NCBI GenBank assembly: GCA_955652635.1
Contig: CATPBN010000169.1
Span: 1-5,669 of the forward strand
Reading direction: 5' to 3'
Origin: an uncultured Gemmatimonadaceae bacterium
Lineage (GTDB): Bacteria; Gemmatimonadota; Gemmatimonadetes; Gemmatimonadales; Gemmatimonadaceae
DNA length: 5,669 bases
Shown piece after piece: positions 1 to 5,669 of the stretch. The translations under genes were made by a program, and so were the position numbers. How positions within the stretch are numbered: position 1 is the stretch's first letter; each line of letters begins with the position of its first letter. The notes below the pieces were generated by a model. It was given only the letters and a program-made list of their open reading frames with translations, did not search any database and was not told where the DNA came from.

Positions 1-261
1 CGACTGTTCGAGCGCTTCTACCGGGCGCACGAGGATAGTCAGGGTGATATCGACGGGACTGGACTAGGTCTCAGCATCGTCAAGGAGACAGCCACTTCGA
101 TGGGTGGGCGCGCGTGGGCCGAGTTTCTGGACGGTGGCACTATATTCTTCTTCTCCATTCCGGCACGCCGCAAAGAGGACGAGGGCAGTGTTGCTTCCGG
201 GGCGGCGCCTCGGTCTGCTACCGTATCGGACGGTCAAAACGCAGAGGGTTCGGCACGTTGA
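1..261 (+). CDS. Sensor histidine kinase, C-terminal end of the catalytic ATP-binding domain (5' partial)
   Basis: Frame 1 is open from the first base to a TGA at 259-261 and gives 86 residues. It starts in the HATPase_c domain: an F-box (FERFYR, visible residues 3-8), then the G2 box GTGLGL (19-24) followed by SIVK, then the closing strand with GG (45-46) and FFFSIP (49-54). This order is diagnostic of the ATP-binding half of two-component sensor kinases, which autophosphorylate a histidine and pass the phosphate to a response regulator. The phospho-accepting His, N-box and any sensor or membrane domains are upstream of the window, so the signal cannot be inferred. After about residue 57 comes a tail of about 30 residues rich in Gly, Ser, Ala and charged residues, which looks outside the fold. 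The last 13 codons and the stop overlap the converging dipeptidase gene. The reading frame is certain over the motifs; only the tail could be affected by a sequence error. Confidence 0.87.
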   Translation, partial: RLFERFYRAHEDSQGDIDGTGLGLSIVKETATSMGGRAWAEFLDGGTIFFFSIPARRKEDEGSVASGAAPRSATVSDGQNAEGSAR

Positions 262-898
262 AGCTGTAGTGCCACCATTCCTGGTCGTAGTTAAGGAACC
301 CTTCGGCTTCCATCGCCGCCTTGAGCTTCTGCCGATTCACAGCCGCCAATCCGCCCGCGTTCGCGGTGTGAGCCGCCGCTGAAAAGGTATCGAACGGCGT
401 TCCCATCTCGAGCTCCTGACCCGTAACGAGGTCGATCAACGTGAGATCGATCGCGAGACCGAGATTATGCCGGGATCGGCTGGCGATATAGCCATCTTTG
501 AGAAGATCGGACCTGTGAACGCGCTCCGTCCAGTCCACCATGGCGAGCGTCGCGCGCACAGGACGGTAGGCATCGAAGACCTTGAGTGATAGTCCCCGCG
601 GCTTTAGATCGCGCTGGACACGCGCAAGCGCCGCCCCGGCCTCGCGTCTCAGGTACGCCTGGTTTGCCTGATAACCGGGCAGTGGCGCGCCTGTAAAATT
701 GTTCGCCGTCGCGTACCGAAGGTCGACGACAATCGTTGGATCGACTGACTGGACATTCACCAGAAGTGTGTCGGCTACCGCGTCAGGCGCAATCTCCGTT
801 TCCGCCGTATTGACTGGCGGGGCAACTGTGACGTTGCGTTGCGGCGTCGCACACGCGAGCGCAATCGCCAGCAACGTGAACGCGAACGACTTTCGCAT
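218..898 (-). CDS. D-alanyl-D-alanine dipeptidase, VanX/DdpX type (peptidase family M15D), probable lipoprotein
   Basis: Zinc dipeptidase of 226 residues that hydrolyses D-Ala-D-Ala; in this family it either recycles the dipeptide as a nutrient (DdpX) or removes it during vancomycin resistance (VanX). Seen here: DAYRP at 109-113 with the transition-state Arg (R112), the SxHxxGxAxD metal motif at 142-151 (H144 and D151 as zinc ligands), MGTPFD at 165-170, and EWWH at 207-210 (catalytic E207, third ligand H210). All key residues are present, so it should be active. The N-terminus (RK, hydrophobic stretch, ALAC at 13-16) fits the general lipoprotein pattern, with C16 as the modified cysteine and no Asp at +2; export to the periplasmic side is inferred. 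VanX is about 200 residues and lacks this leader. The start is ATG at 898, the only start that supplies the signal peptide; no Shine-Dalgarno is seen. No vanH or vanA ligase gene is visible nearby, so a recycling or wall-turnover role is likelier than resistance. Confidence 0.93.
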   Translation of the reverse strand: MRKSFAFTLLAIALACATPQRNVTVAPPVNTAETEIAPDAVADTLLVNVQSVDPTIVVDLRYATANNFTGAPLPGYQANQAYLRREAGAALARVQRDLKPRGLSLKVFDAYRPVRATLAMVDWTERVHRSDLLKDGYIASRSRHNLGLAIDLTLIDLVTGQELEMGTPFDTFSAAAHTANAGGLAAVNRQKLKAAMEAEGFLNYDQEWWHYSFNVPNPLRFDRPIR

Positions 899-966
899 CC
901 GCTAAGAATACCGTTCTGAAGGGGCCGCGTCATTCCTCTCGCTCGGGGATTCGCGCATATTCTCGC
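899..966. promoter_or_regulatory. Divergent promoter region between the dipeptidase and the MFS transporter
   Basis: These 68 bases separate two divergent start codons, so both promoters must lie here or inside the genes. On the minus strand a -35-like ATGACG (complement of 928-933) and a -10-like TATTCT (complement of 905-910) are exactly 17 bases apart, each 4/6 to the sigma-70 consensus. The -10 ends 6 bases before the dipeptidase ATG, which would place the transcript start at or next to that codon. On the plus strand the same hexamer TATTCT is at 958-963, only 3 bases before the transporter ATG, and an overlapping CATATT is at 956-961; neither has a good -35 partner. There is no Shine-Dalgarno 5-10 bases before either gene: the only purine run on the plus strand, GGGGA at 945-949, is too far upstream. 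The promoter calls are inference from short matches. Confidence 0.4.
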
Positions 967-2193
967 ATGGCAAGCATCGACGTGATAACTCCGTCTTCGC
1001 TCCCCGACGCGGCGCCGCGCGGCCACCGCGCTGCCGTCTTCGCCAGCTTTCTCGGCTGGACCCTCGACGCATTCGATTTCTTTCTCGTCGTCTTTGCGCT
1101 GACGGCAATCGCGAAGGAGTTCCACAGGACCGACGCCGAGATGGCGCTCACGATCACTGTGACGCTCGCCTTGCGTCCAGTCGGAGCCTTCATCTTCGGG
1201 CTGATGGCGGATCGTTACGGACGGAAGCTGCCGTTGATGATCGATCTGGTCTTCTTCTCGATCATGGAAGTTCTATCCGGTCTCGCCCCGAACTACGCGA
1301 CCTTTTTCATCCTGCGTGCGTTGTTCGGAATCGGGATGGGTGGCGAGTGGGGCGTTGGTGCATCCCTGGCCATGGAGAAAGCGCCGGCTCGCCAGCGCGG
1401 AGTGCTTTCGGGATTCCTGCAGGAGGGATATGCAACGGGATACCTCCTCGCCGCCGTCTGCTACTTCTTCGTTTTCCCGCGCTGGGGCTGGAGACCGATG
1501 TTCTTCATCGGCGGACTGCCGGCGTTGCTCGCGCTGTTCGTGAGGTATCGCGTGCACGAGTCAGAAGTCTGGCAGCGCACCAGGCACAAGGACTGGAGCA
1601 GCCTCGGGCGAGGAATACTTTCGCACTGGAAGCTCTTTCTATATCTCACGCTCCTCATGGCGGGGATGAACTTCGTCTCCCACGGAACCCAGGACATGTA
1701 CCCCACGTTTCTCCAGCGCGATTGGGGGTTCTCACCGCAGAAGCGCGCGGCACTGACCGCGTTCTCGATGATCGGCGCGATTATTGGGGGAGTGAGCTTC
1801 GGTTACCTGTCGGACAGAATCGGTCGTCGTCGCTCGATCGTGCTCGCGCTGGTGCTGGCCAGTGCGATGATTCCGCTCTGGGCGTTTTCGCCATCGATCA
1901 TCGGTCTGGTCATCGGCGCTTTCGGGATGCAGTTCATGGTTCAGGGAGCTTGGGGAGTGATCCCCGCGCACATCACCGAGCTGTCTCCGGATTCCGTGCG
2001 TGGGTTTCTGCCTGGCTTCGCGTATCAGTGCGGAGTGCTGATCGCCAGCTCGGTGGGTTATCTGGAGGCCCTGTTCGCCGCGAGAACCAGCTACGCGTAT
2101 TCGATGGCAATCGTAGCGCTCACCGTTTTCTCGGCGGCTGCGATCATAGCCTGGGCCGGCCGCGAGCGACACGGAGTCGAGTTCGGCGCCTGA
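967..2193 (+). CDS. MFS transporter, resembling the sialate/lactate:H+ symporter (SHS) group
   Basis: Inner-membrane secondary transporter of 408 residues with about 12 hydrophobic segments (roughly 22-48, 60-80, 88-108, 111-131, 146-170, 175-195, then 221-240, 260-282, 290-307, 309-330, 345-370, 377-398) and a cytoplasmic loop near 196-220. The MFS motif A appears in both halves: GLMADRYGRK at 78-87 and GYLSDRIGRR at 279-288. The first helix carries WTLDAFDFF (31-39) and the fourth GMGGEWGVGASL (123-134). I associate these with the SHS group of proton-coupled carboxylate carriers (sialate, lactate, pyruvate) and related aromatic-acid carriers. HESEVW (197-202) stands where related carriers have PESP-like motifs. 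The substrate is therefore probably an organic acid, but this is family-level inference. The length is normal and no segment is missing. The start is ATG at 967; no better in-frame start gives the N-terminal helix. It is divergent from the dipeptidase and converges on the decarboxylase. Confidence 0.93.
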   Translation: MASIDVITPSSLPDAAPRGHRAAVFASFLGWTLDAFDFFLVVFALTAIAKEFHRTDAEMALTITVTLALRPVGAFIFGLMADRYGRKLPLMIDLVFFSIMEVLSGLAPNYATFFILRALFGIGMGGEWGVGASLAMEKAPARQRGVLSGFLQEGYATGYLLAAVCYFFVFPRWGWRPMFFIGGLPALLALFVRYRVHESEVWQRTRHKDWSSLGRGILSHWKLFLYLTLLMAGMNFVSHGTQDMYPTFLQRDWGFSPQKRAALTAFSMIGAIIGGVSFGYLSDRIGRRRSIVLALVLASAMIPLWAFSPSIIGLVIGAFGMQFMVQGAWGVIPAHITELSPDSVRGFLPGFAYQCGVLIASSVGYLEALFAARTSYAYSMAIVALTVFSAAAIIAWAGRERHGVEFGA

Positions 2194-2199
2194 TCGCGG

Positions 2200-2236
2200 G
2201 GCCGATAGCGCTGGCTCGGCCGGGCGATCAGGCCGA
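2200..2236. terminator. Possible bidirectional terminator: two mutually exclusive hairpins in the convergent gap
   Basis: GGCCGA occurs at 2200-2205 and again at 2231-2236, and its complement TCGGCC lies between them at 2216-2221. The middle arm can pair with either flank, giving a 6-bp GC-rich stem with a 10-base loop (2206-2215) or a 9-base loop (2222-2230). The site sits just after the transporter stop (2191-2193) and covers the decarboxylase stop (2228-2230). No real T-tract follows: the plus strand continues with TTCGATTTCCTT and the minus strand has none. Termination is therefore only inferred from position and stem composition, and short GC-rich stems are common by chance in this DNA. 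Confidence 0.3.
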
Positions 2237-3703
2237 TTCGATTTCCTTCGCTTTGGCAGTGAGACCGTCGAGCAGTGCTCGGACGTGGTCGCCGCTCGTT
2301 CGCGGATTCATCATGGTCACGCGCAAAACCGGCCTGCCGTCCAGAACCGTCGCGGTTATCCAGCCACTTCCCTCTTTATTGTAGCGCGACCGCAGCTCGC
2401 GGTTCAGTGCGTCGATCCGAGCGACGTCGCCGGAGCTCGTAGGCCTGCTCGCTTTGCCGGAATTGCGCCCGAGATATCGGAAGCAAAGAATGTTCGACTC
2501 CGGCTCGTGCAGGCTCTCGAAATCGCTGCGCTCCTCGATCGCTTCGTGCAGGAGCCGCGCTGTACGGCAGAGATGGTCGTACAATCTGCCGAGTCCGCTC
2601 GATCCAAAGCGCTGGATCACGAACCAGAGCTTGAACACGTCGGCCCTTCGCGAACACTGAAAGCTCCTGATCCCCTGATCGATCACACGGCTCGATTTCC
2701 CGGAGTGAAAGAGGTATGGCGCCTGCTGCGCGAAGGCCAGATCGAGGTCGCGCTCGTCGCGCGTCAGCACCATCCCGGCCGCCAGAGGAAGCAGCATCAT
2801 CTTGTGCGGATCCCATGCGAGCGAGCGCGAATACTTCAGGCCGTTGAGCGCGCGCGGTGGCTTCGCGGATAGCAGTCCGCTCGTTCCGTGAGCGCCATCG
2901 ACGTGAAGCCAGATGCCACGCTCAGCGCAGATCGCGCCGATGGCCTCGAGATCGTCGAAAGAACCCGTCGCCGTCGTGCCCGCCGTGGCCACGACCGCCA
3001 TGATCCTTTTGCCTTCGTCCCGCAGCCGATCGAGCGTCACCAACAGCAGGTCAACGTCCAGCCTGTAGTTGCGCGACCGGATCGGAATCCCCCGTCGCCT
3101 TCCCAGCCCCAGCTGACCGATCGCGCGCGTGACTGCGTAGTGGGCGTGCTCGCCGTATACCACGAACGGCGGGTCGGCGCCCACGCCTTCCTCCAGCGCG
3201 TCGGGGAGCGCCGAATTTCTCGCCGCCAACATGGCGGTGAAATTTGCCTCAGTCCCTCCCGAGGTTAGTGTCCCTCCTGCGCCTGCGCCATAACCGGCAA
3301 GCTTTGACATCCATTTGATGACCTGGTGCTCGATCGCTGTGCCCGTCGGCGACATCTCCGAGACCGCGAGAGATTGATTGAGCGCCCCGATGACGCTCTC
3401 CATCCAGACTCCCACGGGCAGAGGCGCGGAAGTCTGATGTCCCATGTACATCGGGTGGTAATACTTGTTGGCGTCCGACAGCACCTCCCGTTCGAGTCGC
3501 TCGATGATCTCTGCCACCGGGTGCCCGTCGCGAGGGAATTCTTCGTCGAAGCGCCGCGCCAGCTCCTCTGCGGAGCGCGGAGTCGAGACCTGTCCTTCGC
3601 CACGGCGCGTCGACTCGAAGTACCGGGCCGTCACACGCGCAAAACTCTCTCCAACTTCGAGCGAGGCGTCGGACTCGAGCTCGGCGAGAATGTCATCGAT
3701 CAT
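2228..3703 (-). CDS. Group II PLP-dependent amino-acid decarboxylase (glutamate/cysteine-sulfinate/aromatic decarboxylase family)
   Basis: Cytoplasmic enzyme of 491 residues that removes the alpha-carboxyl of an L-amino acid using pyridoxal phosphate. Landmarks in order: HPMYMGHQTS (83-92); the cofactor loop TSGGTEAN (147-154); H188, which should stack on the PLP ring; ATAGTTATGSFD (239-250); HVDGAHG (267-273) with D269 to bind the PLP nitrogen; and WDPHK with the Schiff-base lysine K301. Residues 294-315 fit the family signature around the lysine at every position. QCSRRADVFKLW (349-360) and HKMMLLPL (300-307) match glutamate and cysteine-sulfinate decarboxylases better than the aromatic ones, and LRVTMMNP (460-467) supplies the Arg (R461) expected to hold the substrate carboxylate. 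An acidic substrate (Glu, Asp or cysteine sulfinate) is thus my first guess; aromatic amino acids or diaminobutyrate remain possible. The start is ATG at 3703, without a Shine-Dalgarno. The gene lies 35 bp downstream of the LuxR-type regulator on the same strand. Confidence 0.95.
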   Translation of the reverse strand: MIDDILAELESDASLEVGESFARVTARYFESTRRGEGQVSTPRSAEELARRFDEEFPRDGHPVAEIIERLEREVLSDANKYYHPMYMGHQTSAPLPVGVWMESVIGALNQSLAVSEMSPTGTAIEHQVIKWMSKLAGYGAGAGGTLTSGGTEANFTAMLAARNSALPDALEEGVGADPPFVVYGEHAHYAVTRAIGQLGLGRRRGIPIRSRNYRLDVDLLLVTLDRLRDEGKRIMAVVATAGTTATGSFDDLEAIGAICAERGIWLHVDGAHGTSGLLSAKPPRALNGLKYSRSLAWDPHKMMLLPLAAGMVLTRDERDLDLAFAQQAPYLFHSGKSSRVIDQGIRSFQCSRRADVFKLWFVIQRFGSSGLGRLYDHLCRTARLLHEAIEERSDFESLHEPESNILCFRYLGRNSGKASRPTSSGDVARIDALNRELRSRYNKEGSGWITATVLDGRPVLRVTMMNPRTSGDHVRALLDGLTAKAKEIESA

Positions 3704-3738
3704 GAGGCAAATCTAGTCGGCGAGCGAGCGCTCCTGCC
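3704..3738 (-). promoter_or_regulatory. Spacer between regulator and decarboxylase, with a possible leaderless -10 box
   Basis: The 35-bp gap is short enough for co-transcription of the two minus-strand genes. It also holds TAGATT (complement of 3710-3715, 4/6 to the sigma-70 -10), again followed by exactly 6 bases and then the decarboxylase ATG. No -35 match is found 16-18 bases upstream. A perfect 8-bp palindrome, GAGCGCTC, lies at 3726-3733. An AGGAG on the minus strand (complement of 3731-3735) has no start codon at ribosome-binding distance and is about 28 bases before the ATG, so it is not a Shine-Dalgarno for this gene. A promoter here is weakly supported. Confidence 0.22.
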
Positions 3739-5669
3739 CTATTGCTCGAGAAGCCCGTTCTGGCGAACGAAGTCCGCCAACTCCCCGCGCGAGCCAACGC
3801 TCAGCTTCACGAAAATGTTGGAGAGATGCGTGCTCACCGTGCGTGCGGAGATCTTGAGCGCTCCGCCGATTTCCTTGTTGGACTTTCGCGTGGCGACCAT
3901 TCTGGCTATCTCGATCTCGCGCCCGGTCAATCCCGCGGCTCCGCTCGTCACCGATTTGGGCGGGGGCCTGAGCCCGAGCTCGCGCATCTCTTCGCGCGTG
4001 CCCTCGAGCTCGACGGTCGCTCCAACGCGCGCGAAGACATCGTGCGCTTTGCGGAGCTGGCGCATACCCTCTTCGCGATCGCCGACTTCCACGAACGCGC
4101 CCGCAAGTCGCCGCCTGATGCGAGCCGCTTGAGGCGGAAACGGCAGAGCCTCGAGCTGCTCCACCGCCGATTGCATCAACTCGATCGCGCGCGCCGGATC
4201 GTGATCGCGAAATCTCGCCAACAGCCCATCGCACGCGTCCGCGTAAGCGAGTCCGAGTCGGTGGTTGAGCCGTCCTGCATCACGCCTCATTCGCGTGAGG
4301 TGGGTCGCAGCGGTGGCGAAGTCACGTCCAGTGAGCGCGGCATCACCTATGGTTGGCAGCAGCCACTGCAATGCCCAAACGAGGTATCCGGTGCGATCGG
4401 CGATTGCCAAGCCCGCCTCGCCGATTCGAACCGCCTCCGCCCAGTCGCCCTTGGCCAGGTAGTACGACGCCATGCCGAGGTGCGCCGGAACGATCGATGG
4501 AACGTCGAGCGCGCGTTCCCCGGCACCTTCCAGCGATCCGGCCTTCGCGGCGCCCGCGAGCTTCCATGCCTCGTCGAAGTACTCTTTCGCCTTTTCCTCC
4601 GATCCCCGCCACAGGTAAATCAGGCCCGACCACACGTAGAGACGGGGCAATAGGGTGCGTTGACTCAGGCTTTTCGCGGACGCTATTGTTCGTTCCGCAA
4701 TCTCTACTGCCGCGTCCCAGTCGCCGGTACCGGAGTGGTATTGAACGAGAAGCTCCGCTGACCAGAGTGGAAGAAGTGGCGAGTGCATCTGCTCGGCGAG
4801 CCGGTCGCTGGCCGCCAGATGCTCGAGAAAGGTCGGGGCGTCTCCGGAGATTCCCGCGAGGAGCGCCATCCCCCAGTGCGCAGTCCACTCGAGCATGCGT
4901 TCCCGCGCTGTCTCCGCGTGGGCGACCGCCTTCGCGCCGTGCTCGCGCGCGAGCTCGAGCGGGCCGGTCCACGTATAGAGAAGAAGCAACGCGCGATGCG
5001 CCCGAGAGAGCAGCGAGTCATTGTGCATTCCTCCATCCGCCGCCGAGGCCAACCCGGCCTCGACCTCGACTTGTGCCTCCTTCAGGCGCCCGAGATCCTG
5101 GAGCGCGACACCTTTCGCGAGACGGAGCCTTACCAGCGTCGCGCGGTCGTCAGACGCTGAGGCGCTGGAGAGTCCCGCTTCATAGTGCGCGAGCGCATCT
5201 GCGTACCTGCCGCTCCAGTAAGAGGCGAGCCCCATCCGATGCTCAATATCGGCGATGGCTCCGGTCTCCCCACGCGTGGCTGCGTCGTCGCGGGCGCGCC
5301 TCCACAAACTCATTGCCGCGTCGTACTCGCCGAGTCTTTGCCGAATGCGCGCGAGCGTCGTAAGAATTTCCTCGCGCGGCGCATCACTGATTGTGGGGTC
5401 CTTGTCCAGATGGTCGAGCGCCGCTGCAAGATAGTTTGCAGCCTCCCGATTCGCGTAGCGCTCGATTGCGCCACGCCCGGCAGCATAGAGGTATCTGACT
5501 GCCTTCCGCGCGAGCGGTTGTGAGTGAGCGCGCGCAAAGTGGAGAGCGAGCTCGCCCGCGTGGGACGGGGCGGTTTCGCCGTAAGCGTGCTCCAGTGCTT
5601 CTGCGACCGTCGCATGGAGAGTCCGCGCGCGCGCCTGGCCGAGATCCGTGTAGATCACCTGTTGAAGCA
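3739..5669 (-). CDS. TPR-rich transcriptional regulator with C-terminal LuxR helix-turn-helix (LAL/MalT-like), N-terminus outside the window
   Basis: The frame is open from the right edge to a TAG at 3739-3741. A GTG at 5656-5658 is the first visible start-like codon, but the codons before it stay open (L-Q-Q upstream of V-I-Y-T-D-L), so it is probably internal. Numbering from that GTG, residues 1-23 resemble the end of the winged-helix segment after an AAA/NB-ARC ATPase in large LuxR regulators. About ten or eleven helical TPR-like repeats follow, for example at 140-169, 178-208, 340-369, 392-423, 433-462 and 511-546. A linker at about 550-575 leads to LTGRE (577-581) and a LuxR-type DNA-binding helix-turn-helix (about 592-619, ISARTVSTHLSNIFVKL). 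Such proteins usually bind ATP and a ligand or partner through the N-terminal and TPR parts and then activate promoters; that is family knowledge. The ATPase motifs lie beyond the window, so the architecture is inferred. The adjacent decarboxylase is a candidate target. Confidence 0.92.
   Translation of the reverse strand, partial: LQQVIYTDLGQARARTLHATVAEALEHAYGETAPSHAGELALHFARAHSQPLARKAVRYLYAAGRGAIERYANREAANYLAAALDHLDKDPTISDAPREEILTTLARIRQRLGEYDAAMSLWRRARDDAATRGETGAIADIEHRMGLASYWSGRYADALAHYEAGLSSASASDDRATLVRLRLAKGVALQDLGRLKEAQVEVEAGLASAADGGMHNDSLLSRAHRALLLLYTWTGPLELAREHGAKAVAHAETARERMLEWTAHWGMALLAGISGDAPTFLEHLAASDRLAEQMHSPLLPLWSAELLVQYHSGTGDWDAAVEIAERTIASAKSLSQRTLLPRLYVWSGLIYLWRGSEEKAKEYFDEAWKLAGAAKAGSLEGAGERALDVPSIVPAHLGMASYYLAKGDWAEAVRIGEAGLAIADRTGYLVWALQWLLPTIGDAALTGRDFATAATHLTRMRRDAGRLNHRLGLAYADACDGLLARFRDHDPARAIELMQSAVEQLEALPFPPQAARIRRRLAGAFVEVGDREEGMRQLRKAHDVFARVGATVELEGTREEMRELGLRPPPKSVTSGAAGLTGREIEIARMVATRKSNKEIGGALKISARTVSTHLSNIFVKLSVGSRGELADFVRQNGLLEQ

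Noticed and set aside
1..898. VanS-VanX vancomycin-resistance arrangement (kinase next to dipeptidase)
   Set aside because: The genes converge instead of being collinear, no vanH, vanA or VanR gene is visible, the kinase sensor part is missing, and the dipeptidase carries an export signal unlike VanX.
905..917. AGAA-N5-TTCT inverted repeat in the divergent spacer, resembling half of a LexA (GAAC-N4-GTTC) box
   Set aside because: The arms are 4 bp, the spacing is wrong for that LexA box, and no DNA-damage gene is near. It overlaps the -10-like hexamer and is likely chance.
1347..2384. Plus-strand open frame of 345 codons overlapping the MFS transporter gene
   Set aside because: It runs over the transporter in another frame, is rich in Arg, Gly and Ser without motifs or hydrophobic segments, and is the usual by-product of GC-rich third positions.
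967..3703. Decarboxylase plus transporter as an amino-acid-dependent acid-resistance unit (GadB-GadC-like)
   Set aside because: The genes converge and are not an operon, and the transporter is MFS with organic-acid-carrier motifs, not an APC-family amino-acid/amine antiporter.
3326..4132. Plus-strand open frame of 268 codons running antisense across the decarboxylase 5' end and the LuxR 3' end
   Set aside because: It spans two clear minus-strand genes and their spacer, shows low-complexity Arg/Ser-rich sequence and has no family motif.
4941..4954. Perfect 14-bp palindrome GCTCGCGCGCGAGC
   Set aside because: It lies inside the LuxR-type coding region where Arg, Ala, Glu and Leu codons readily produce GCTCG and CGAGC strings; no second copy or regulatory context supports a site.
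4353..5363. Plus-strand open frame of 336 codons antisense to the TPR region
   Set aside because: The translation is dominated by Arg, Pro and Ser, typical of the strand opposite a GC-rich gene; the minus strand encodes clear TPR repeats here.

Overview
The window is GC-rich DNA (about 60% or slightly more by eye) with tightly packed genes, lipoprotein and two-component signalling genes, and a very long TPR-LuxR regulator. This suits a free-living, soil-type Gram-negative bacterium. From memory of similar proteins I lean towards Gemmatimonadota or a neighbouring phylum, but nothing here proves it (no rRNA or tRNA). I see no mobile element, CRISPR array, RNA gene or phage gene. The whole window reads as ordinary chromosome.

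Layout, left to right. (1) 1-261, plus strand: the last 86 codons of a sensor histidine kinase, cut by the left edge. (2) 218-898, minus strand: a complete VanX/DdpX-type D-Ala-D-Ala dipeptidase with a lipoprotein-like signal. Its 3' end overlaps the kinase 3' end tail-to-tail by 44 bp. (3) 899-966: a 68-bp divergent spacer. (4) 967-2193, plus strand: a 12-helix MFS transporter resembling the sialate/lactate:H+ symporter group. (5) 2194-2227: a short convergent spacer lying within a set of alternative hairpins. (6) 2228-3703, minus strand: a complete group II PLP-dependent amino-acid decarboxylase, closest in its motifs to glutamate/cysteine-sulfinate decarboxylases. (7) 3739-5669, minus strand: a TPR-rich regulator with a C-terminal LuxR helix-turn-helix. 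Its N-terminus lies beyond the right edge, and its 3' end is 35 bp before the decarboxylase.

How they may work together. The regulator and decarboxylase are tandem and could be co-transcribed, so the regulator is a candidate controller of the decarboxylase. The dipeptidase and transporter are divergent and share one short control region, so they may be co-regulated. The transporter and decarboxylase converge, so no operon joins those two pairs.

The three visible start codons (898, 967, 3703) all lack a recognisable Shine-Dalgarno sequence. Two of them have a TANNNT hexamer placed exactly where a leaderless transcript would need its -10 box. I found no convincing undescribed system; the findings below are modest.
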